Source: Eremomyces bilateralis CBS 781.70 (taxonomy: Eukaryota; Ascomycota; Dothideomycetes; Eremomycetales; Eremomycetaceae). From it: a DNA stretch of 64,000 bases. Position 1 is the stretch's first letter; every line of letters begins with the position of its first letter. The notes beneath the pieces are model-generated. The model searched no databases and was not told where the DNA came from. It saw nothing but the letters and a program-made list of their open reading frames with translations. Both the position numbers and the translations under genes were made by a program. The stretch lies in the NCBI RefSeq assembly GCF_010015585.1, contig NW_022985084.1, forward strand, positions 237,345 to 301,344, read 5' to 3'. Shown here one piece after another: positions 57,268-64,000 of this stretch.

Positions 57268-60200
57268 ATGGAACAGCATCTCCAAATTTCGACGGTGGCA
57301 GAGAACTGCAGAAATGCTTTCGGAGCGTGTATTGAAGCAGCACTGGCCGATGCGACTGATGAGGAGAGGACACAGCTCGGGTTGGCTGTGGAAGAACAAA
57401 GTCAGCGCTTCAATATTTGGACGGGAAATATTGGGGTATTTGCCGATCCAAAAGCCTCCCTTGATTTCCGTCTTCGCGGCAGTGAGCCTGTTCATCGACT
57501 GGTGATTTCGCAGCTTAGGATTCTCCTTACATTTCTTCAAGGACTGAATAGTGCATTGACACCAAGTAAGTATCAGCACCTACCTTATCTAATCAGATGC
57601 GACATTCCGTTCCGAGTCTGACATGAATCTAGACAACCCTGATCACGATATTGGGAAGGATCGGACTGATACCGACGAGTTCAAGGAATCCGACTTCGGG
57701 ACTGACACGGAATCTGCTTCGACTGACTCGTCTTTGGTTCGCGCTTGTTCCCCATCTCCAGCCATTCCCCACGCTGCTCAGCAGTTGATCACTGCCCGTG
57801 AAGCAATTGGAAGGCTCCACAGACTTGCGCGAGCGATCCGAAGGCCCGGTCTCCTATCTCGGAACTCTAAAGCAGACAAATTTATTATTCTTGATTCGTT
57901 CGGAAACGATGAGATCCAGGCCTTCGAGGACTTTGTTTGGCAGTGGGTCGGCCTTCGATTTAAAGATACTAGTCCAGCGCTCCGCCGCCGCTTGACCCAA
58001 GTCAACGCGATCCGGCGAAGGCGTTTCCTGTATCTGGTCGAGCATCAGAAGCATCTCCGCGGGAAGAAATTTGACTTCCTACGGCTCGCACTCTCTGGTT
58101 CTCCTCCCGGGAGTCAGTATGCGGCAAGCGCGAGAATAAGTACGACGGCCAGATCCAAGCCTCCAGAGCCAAATATCGATCTCCAAGTGCCAGCGATCCT
58201 CCAACGGGATGCCATCGATACAGCCCCCGGACTGGGCGATGCGACGACCTTCGTGGGATCCAATGTTCAAACGGAAGCTTCCTCTATGTTCACTCCATCA
58301 TCGCCATCGTCCGTAGGGAGCGTCTTTGATAAACTTTGCATCCCTCCTCCGCCTAAGATTCCCCAAGGCAGGCCCGAGTTTGAGTGTCCCTATTGCTTTC
58401 AGATGCTGCCAGCAGATCACGGGCTCAGTCGAAAGAAATGGAGGTTAGTGAGGGCGTTAGATAACGGATGCACGTCCCCGTGGAGTGGTAAACTTGATCT
58501 AACATGGCACCAGGAAACATCTTATGAGAGATTTGGAGCCATACGTATGCTTTGCAGAAAGCTGCTCGGACCCCAATCATCCCTTTCGTGATCGCCATGA
58601 GTGGGTCGACCACATGCGAAAGCACAATATTCAATGGCGGTGCCGACAGCCTGGCCATGAGCCAATGACATTTCACGCGGAGCAAGACTTCAATTCGCAT
58701 TTGGAGATCGAACATCAACATCTGTTGAAGAACCCAACTTTGTTTCAATACGCCAAACGAAACAGCGTCGTCACCACGAACAGTGTGTTCTCACAATGTC
58801 CTTTATGTCCGTTCAGAGCAGCTCCCGACCCGCCAGTTGGCCGAGTGATGGACCGCATGCGCAGGATCCCCTCCGAGACGAAAACGGGATTGTCCGCGTC
58901 AACTCTGAACATGCAGAGGCATATCGCGTCCCATTTTCAGTCGATCGCGATCCTGTCACTTCCTTGGCGTGACGATGTGGACGAGCAGATCCACAGCGAC
59001 CGGCCTGGAACCCGAGAGTCCGACAGCGACTTTGGGAGCGGTTCTGCACCTAATCTATCCGATACAGAAGACCTTGGTTCTGCGTTGGTTGGTCTTGAAG
59101 ACATGGAAGAAGAACTCCAGTTCGATGATCCATGGACCCCCTTGGATGTTACTAATCCTGAAGAGTGGACGTTCATTCCGAGGACCTCCTACAATGGCCA
59201 CGATGCAGACCCGGTTCTGCTTAACTTCACGAAGAGGTTCCTAATCGAATCGCAGTTCGGCGATGGGACTGCAGTGGATCCAATCCTCCCTTGCAAATAC
59301 ATACCCTTCAATAATCGAAACACTGACTTCTTTGGGCGAGCTGACGTTCTGAACACTCTGGTAGAAGCGCTTCGCCCCCCAGGAGTGGCTCCGCAAAAGT
59401 TGGAGATCATGGATCCTACCGCTCCCAATCGGAGCTTTTCTACCAACAGCGGAGGCAGTGGAAGCAACCCCCCAGGGAGTGTCCAGCAGTCGGACTCACT
59501 CTTGACTCCCTCATCAGCTCTCGTTCCGGACGAAGTTCTGTCATCATCTTCTACGTCTTCATCGGAAGCAGACTTGGAAGCGGACTTGAAAGCGGACTTG
59601 AGGAATGGTGAGAAGCTTCGCACTTTTGCCTTATTTGGACCCGGCGGAATAGGGAAGTCACAAGTGGCTGGCGAATTCGTCTGCCGATACTTCGAAAAAT
59701 ATGACGCTATTTTCTGGGTGCATGCCGATGAGCAAAACAAACTGACGGAGGAATACTCTCGGATCGCCATCCAGCTTGGCCTCGTGCCAGAAGTGGTAGC
59801 TGATGGTAGGGATCGAGCCTTGACCCGTGATCTTCTCAAAGCATGGCTGGCAAATCCGGTGAAGAGCTTTACAGACCCCTCCAAAGGAAAGGCACGATGG
59901 TTGTTGGTTCTGGACCATGTGATTGACCCCGAATTGCTTCGGGATTTCTGGCCAACGGACGCGACGAACGGATCAATTCTCCTGACTAGCCGAAGAGTGC
60001 TGCCTTGGGATCAGACGTATTATCCCGGACTCACCCTCAAGCCCTTCACTGCCGAAGAAGGAGCCGATTTTATTACCCATCTCATGGAAGGACCCATCTC
60101 CAGCCAAGAACGGCAGTGCGCCAAACTCATTGCGAACAGCGTCAATGGGATTCCATTGGCATTAAAACACCTGACCAAGATTGTTCAGCAAGAAGAATGG

Positions 60201-62070
60201 AGTTTCGAGGACTTGATCAAGTTTGATAGCGACCCTCAAGAACGGAAAAAGGTCCAGATACACGGCGAGTTGGGGCGATTCCTGGCCGACCATTCATTTT
60301 TGAAATGGGCATTCGAGAAAGTGAAGCCTAGTCGAGCGCTGCTGGATGTGCTTTCATTTTTTGATCCTGATGGAATTCCAGAGCGATTGATAGTCACCGG
60401 GGCAGGAAAGGTGGAGCTCGCGAACTTCCCGGGGTCGGGCAGCGATTGCCAAAATGCAATTTCGGCGTTAAGGAAGTATTCCCTCGTGCAGCGCAACAAG
60501 GTTGACCGATCGAAGCTGTTGATGCACCGGATCTTTCAAGAGGCGGTCCGGAGACAAATGAGCCAGGAATACTATCGGCAGGTATTCAATGCCAGCGTAA
60601 AGATCATCTCCTTAGCCTGGTATGTATTTCCACGAGTCATCACGGTACATACTAACCCAGGGACAGGCCCTTTCGTGCATTTTCGTGGGGACACAGCATT
60701 CGATGGTGGCCGGAATGCGAAATCCTGCTGCCTCACATCATTCGAATGCGATCATGGGCAACTTATATTGCTACAATGGAAGAGGATATCAGCGGAGCTT
60801 ATGAGTACGCACGCCTGAGCTGCAAAGCAGGATGGTATGTCCCTGAGAGAGACTTCGCCATGGACTTTTCACTGAGCGATCATTGCAGGTACTGCCACGA
60901 GCGCGGTCAGCCCCTTGCCGAGATGTTTTGTAACCTTGCGCAAACCATCTGCGAGTCCCTGAAGTCATTCTACCCCCTTTCGGAGGGCCAACAGAAAAAC
61001 GCGAGCCCAAAAGAATGTGACATTGATACCATCCTCGCTGAAATTCACCACAATCGGGGCGTCATCGCCGTGGAGATGAACCGACCCGAAGAGGCACTCA
61101 ACCACTTGACAAAGTTCAATGACATGATGAAGAAGGAGCTTGATGGTCGTTCCCAGGGTAAAGACATGCGATTTGCCATTTCCTGGAATGTAAGTGGTGC
61201 GCGTCATATGGATGTATTCATGCTGAATGCTTGATAGCAACTCGGAGTGGCGTACATGGTGAACGACAATATTGAAAAGGGTGAAGAATGCTTCATCAAG
61301 TCGATAAAAACCATGAAACAGCTGGAAAACTACCGGCCATATCTCATCTCACTCCCGGTAGGCAAACCCTAGAAGACGTGGTGATGTTGATTGACACTAA
61401 TATATATGTCTAGCTAGTCAACCTTGCACTGGTGTATTGGCTTACCAACCGACGAGATGATGCCCTTATCGCTTTGAACGAGGGCGTGGAGGCTCGATCA
61501 CGGTTTTTTGGTCCGAACGACCGTGAATCATTCATGTAAGACCACTATGGATCTTTGCTGCACCACTTACCTAATAAGCCTTAGCACGGGGAGATTCCTG
61601 CACGCCATCGGCAACGTCAAAGAATCTCAAGGGTTCCTCGACCAAAGCCTAGACTATCATCAGCAAGCACTTGATCACTATCTCCTTACCCTTGGAAGAA
61701 ACCACCATCGAACAGCCGACGTTCGAGTCCGAATCGCAAAGCACTGTCTTCGGCAAATCAATGCAGCTGAAGCCCTGTATGTGGGACCATTACTTATCGT
61801 CGCATCTCTTGACTGACATTGTCTTTTAGCGTCGGGCTACAAAAAGCTCTAGCTGCATATGGCACCGACACAATTTATAGTCCCGAACGAGCTCGAGCCA
61901 AATTCATGGTCAGCCAAGCATTGAGGATACAAGGACAGTTGGAGGAAGCAGACTTGGCCGCACAGGAGAGCTACAGTTTGTATTTGACGTGTCGGCCGAA
62001 AGAGGCGAGGTCATTTGGACAACTGACCGAAGAAGACTTTGAGAAAGCGATTGTGTTCTGGTCGAGGTAA
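57268..62070 (+). CDS. Fungal STAND/NLR receptor: C2H2-like, NACHT/NB-ARC, TPR
   Basis: A predicted cytoplasmic signal-transducing ATPase of the NLR class, used by fungi in self/non-self recognition. Nine exons: 57268-57565, 57633-58443, 58529-60619, 60667-60834, 60889-61189, 61238-61357, 61414-61535, 61585-61776 and 61830-62070, giving 1447 aa. The helical N-terminal domain carries the common fungal segment RFNIWTGNIGVF and LDFRLRGSE. A Cys/His-rich C2H2-like region runs from about residue 349 (ECPYCFQ) to 520. An acidic Ser-rich linker includes the imperfect repeat EADLEADLKADL. The P-loop FGPGGIGKS is at about 738-746, followed by WLLVLDHV (Walker B like), SILLTSRR and GIPLALKHL, the NB-ARC order. 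The last about 320 residues are TPR-like helices spread over five exons. All joins keep frame. The specific ligand is unknown. Confidence 0.88.
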
Positions 62071-62889
62071 CAAATGTGGATTGTTTTGGCGAGTCCATTC
62101 CTTCTCCTGCAACCATGGCTGTACGGCAATTCTTTGATCAGGCTATTCTTCGTCTCCGATAGCGAATTGAGATGCTCCGAACTCGGGAAATGTAGCCTCG
62201 CTGCATGAACGACAGTATGGTAGTCTTCAATGGAGGCGCGGCATGCTGTAGGCAGACCTGGCACAGCATGGCTTCGTTCCAGCTATTCCGTATCTACCTA
62301 ACGCCCAACAGGCGTTCTAACATGCTCTGGACCGAATCGCGATTGGCAAACTAACCTTTCAGCTCCGACTCGCTTTGGTTTTGTTGATGCAAGGCTGAAA
62401 TTGTTCACCAATCCATCTTGACATGAAGCATCCACGGCCAGTGCCTAATCAGCAATCAATTGAGGTGGAAGAATAGTTGGATCTTCACCTTTAATGTCCT
62501 CTTCCAGCCTACAAAAACAGGGACTCGTAATTATCGACTTTCCTAATTAACGAATGTAAGACATACTTAGCTCGAAAGGTAAAGTGAGGCGAAAAGAAAC
62601 CGAAGGAGGCGATTGAGGATCGTCGACGCCTTGCGGATATTGTTCCAGACCAGCCACCTCATCGTCCACCCGGGGGGACTCAAATGTTCAAAACTTCTAG
62701 GCCCCATTGACAACAAGCTATTTATTTATCAACACTCAGTAAAATTCAATACCTTACCTACAGCCTTGGATTAAGCTCTCCTTTGTTGCTTTCTAAACCT
62801 TCGTAAGCTTTAACATCCGGCAGAAACCTAGTTGTGCAATTGACCTGCTGCTGTCTGGCGTTGTATTCGAGCCTCACGACCCCGCGACA
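62071..62889. other. Intergenic, 0.8 kb
   Basis: A spacer between the NLR gene and the oxygenase gene, both read rightward. No coding frame of interest. An AT-rich stretch at about 62715-62760 is a candidate core promoter. Confidence 0.5.
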
Positions 62890-64000
62890 ATGCCCGGTCC
62901 TACCACCGTGACCGCTGAACTCGACTTCCTCAAGAAAGATATCAAGCATTCGACGGAGAAGCCCTATAAGCTGCAATACGACCCTGGTCCCGATCTTCCC
63001 CGCTGGAACTGCGAGAACGTCTCTCAATCGGACATACCGGTCCATGACATTCGGGGACACGAGAATGAGTATACACTGGAGAAGAATGGGTTTGTGGTTC
63101 TGAAACTCGAGAGCCGGTTGGTACCCGAGGACTTCTATGATGAGAAGAAGGTGAAAGAGGTGTACTATGAGGAGGTTAAGGAGGTGCTGAAGAGAGAACG
63201 GGGAGCGAAGAGGGTGGAGATATTGGAGCATGGAGTATACCCGCCCAGACCCTTTTCCGTTCCCATGAGTCTATATTGCGCTACAAGTCTTAGCCCTTGC
63301 AACTGTTCTATCTATTGTCAAAGTCATGGGATGTCCTTTCGGATTATTGTTGACTAATTATGGTAGATTCGAAAGAGGCATGAGGAGTTTCCGATTTCAA
63401 CCGGCGGAGATTACCAATATCTTCAACCAACTTCAGTGATTCATATTGGCATGTTGGCTATCTAGCATACAGAGTGTCACGGTTTGCTAACTTAGATAGA
63501 CTTCACTCCTGAAGCAGCCCTAGAATCCAGTGCGAATATCCTCAAGGTCCCTTCGTCCGAGTACGAACGCGTTCAATGCATGAAGTATGCCATAAAGCGT
63601 TACTGATGGAGCTCGCGCTTACCGCTTCCTTAGCATCTGGAAACCTCTCCGCGGCCCACTGACGGACTGGCCACTCACCGTCTGCGATGTGCAAACGCTC
63701 GACGTCGAGCGAGACTGCGTGGCTACCGATGTGGTGACACGGGATGGATTCACGGAGAACTATCAGATCTACTACAATCCCGAACATCGATGGTACTATC
63801 TCAACAAGCAGATGCCCGATGAATTGATTGCGTTCCGCCAGACCGATACGGATGAGCGATATACTACGGGTAAGGACATTGAATTGATGGACTGAGAAGA
63901 ATCAGAGAGGGCTAACTGCGCTGTTCAGGGGTGCCGCATGCCGGGTTTAGAAACCCAATGGCTGTGAAGGGGGAAACTCCCCGTGAAAGCATCGAGATGC
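62890..64000 (+). CDS. CmcJ/NvfI-like non-haem iron oxygenase (3' end outside window)
   Basis: A member of the fungal family typified by CmcJ-like methoxylation proteins and the NvfI-type iron oxygenases, usually hydroxylases or desaturases in secondary metabolism. Exons are 62890-63234, 63367-63448, 63500-63584, 63634-63869 and 63929 to beyond 64000. The visible part is 271 codons plus one base. Landmarks are LQPTSVIHIDFTPEAA, whose HxD likely holds the iron, NIWKPLRGPLTDWPLTVCD, ENYQIYYNPEHRWYYL, and the final VPHAGFRNPMAVKGETPRES. The intron at 63449-63499 has a GC donor (G|GCATGT). It is required to make the Asp of HxD. The true C-terminus and any cluster partners lie to the right. Confidence 0.85.

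Noticed and set aside
56869-57579. 236-codon minus-strand frame over the NLR promoter and first exon
   Set aside because: It is antisense to a well-supported exon, has no recognisable domain, and ends just before the DUF7580 start. Treated as a chance frame.
1-64000. tRNA, rRNA, CRISPR, LTR or capsid-bearing elements
   Set aside because: Scanning for B-box-like tRNA signatures, repeat-spacer arrays, long direct repeats and polymerase or capsid motifs gave nothing convincing. This was done by eye, so small RNA genes could be missed.

Overview
The window is nuclear DNA of a filamentous ascomycete (Pezizomycotina), most likely in or near the Eurotiales. The evidence is many short GT-AG introns of about 45-90 bp, gene families typical of that group (Rrn6, PAG1/Tao3, a CUE5-like protein, a fungal STAND/NLR receptor, a DUF7580 protein, a CmcJ-like oxygenase), and a P450 reductase whose start closely resembles Aspergillus CprA. 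The genus is an inference. I see no prokaryotic, organellar, viral, tRNA, rRNA or CRISPR feature.

Layout. 0-20 kb: Rho4 GTPase (-), Lcb3-like sphingoid-base phosphatase (+), SDR (-), secreted BBE-type FAD oxidase (+), CUE-domain ubiquitin adaptor (+), secreted agmatinase-like ureohydrolase in ten exons (+), NmrA-like reductase (+), Dap1/MAPR haem protein (+), Nop4 (-). 20-27 kb: DHX35-type DEAH helicase (+), kinetochore Spc25 (-), RNA polymerase I factor Rrn6 (+). 27.2-29.6 kb: a decayed, internally deleted hAT transposon that can be delimited to the base (17-bp inverted ends, 8-bp target duplication). It lies about 250 bp upstream of a tiny DUF3237 gene that I resolve into nine exons; no long reading frame reveals it. 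31-42 kb: PhoD-like phosphatase (+), ACC-synthase-like aminotransferase (+), nucleoporin Nup49 (-), Fip1 (+), mitochondrial biotin synthase (-). 42-54 kb: the very large PAG1/Tao3 (Furry) gene (-), a gene-poor 2.3-kb stretch, and NADPH-cytochrome P450 reductase (+).

54.8-64 kb is the most accessory-looking part. A DUF7580 protein gene (-) and a nine-exon C2H2-like/NACHT/TPR NLR receptor (+) are transcribed divergently from a 415-bp shared upstream region. They are followed by a CmcJ-like oxygenase gene that runs off the right edge. Head-to-head NLR and candidate partner gene is the arrangement expected for a fungal immune or incompatibility module, and this is the best candidate here for an undescribed system.

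Most of the rest is housekeeping and is not organised as a pathway. Loose themes are ribosome synthesis (Nop4, Rrn6), P450 support (Dap1-type MAPR and CPR) and polarity (Rho4, PAG1). Splice models were built by eye from frame continuity, splice consensus and family similarity. All exon joins reported here keep frame.
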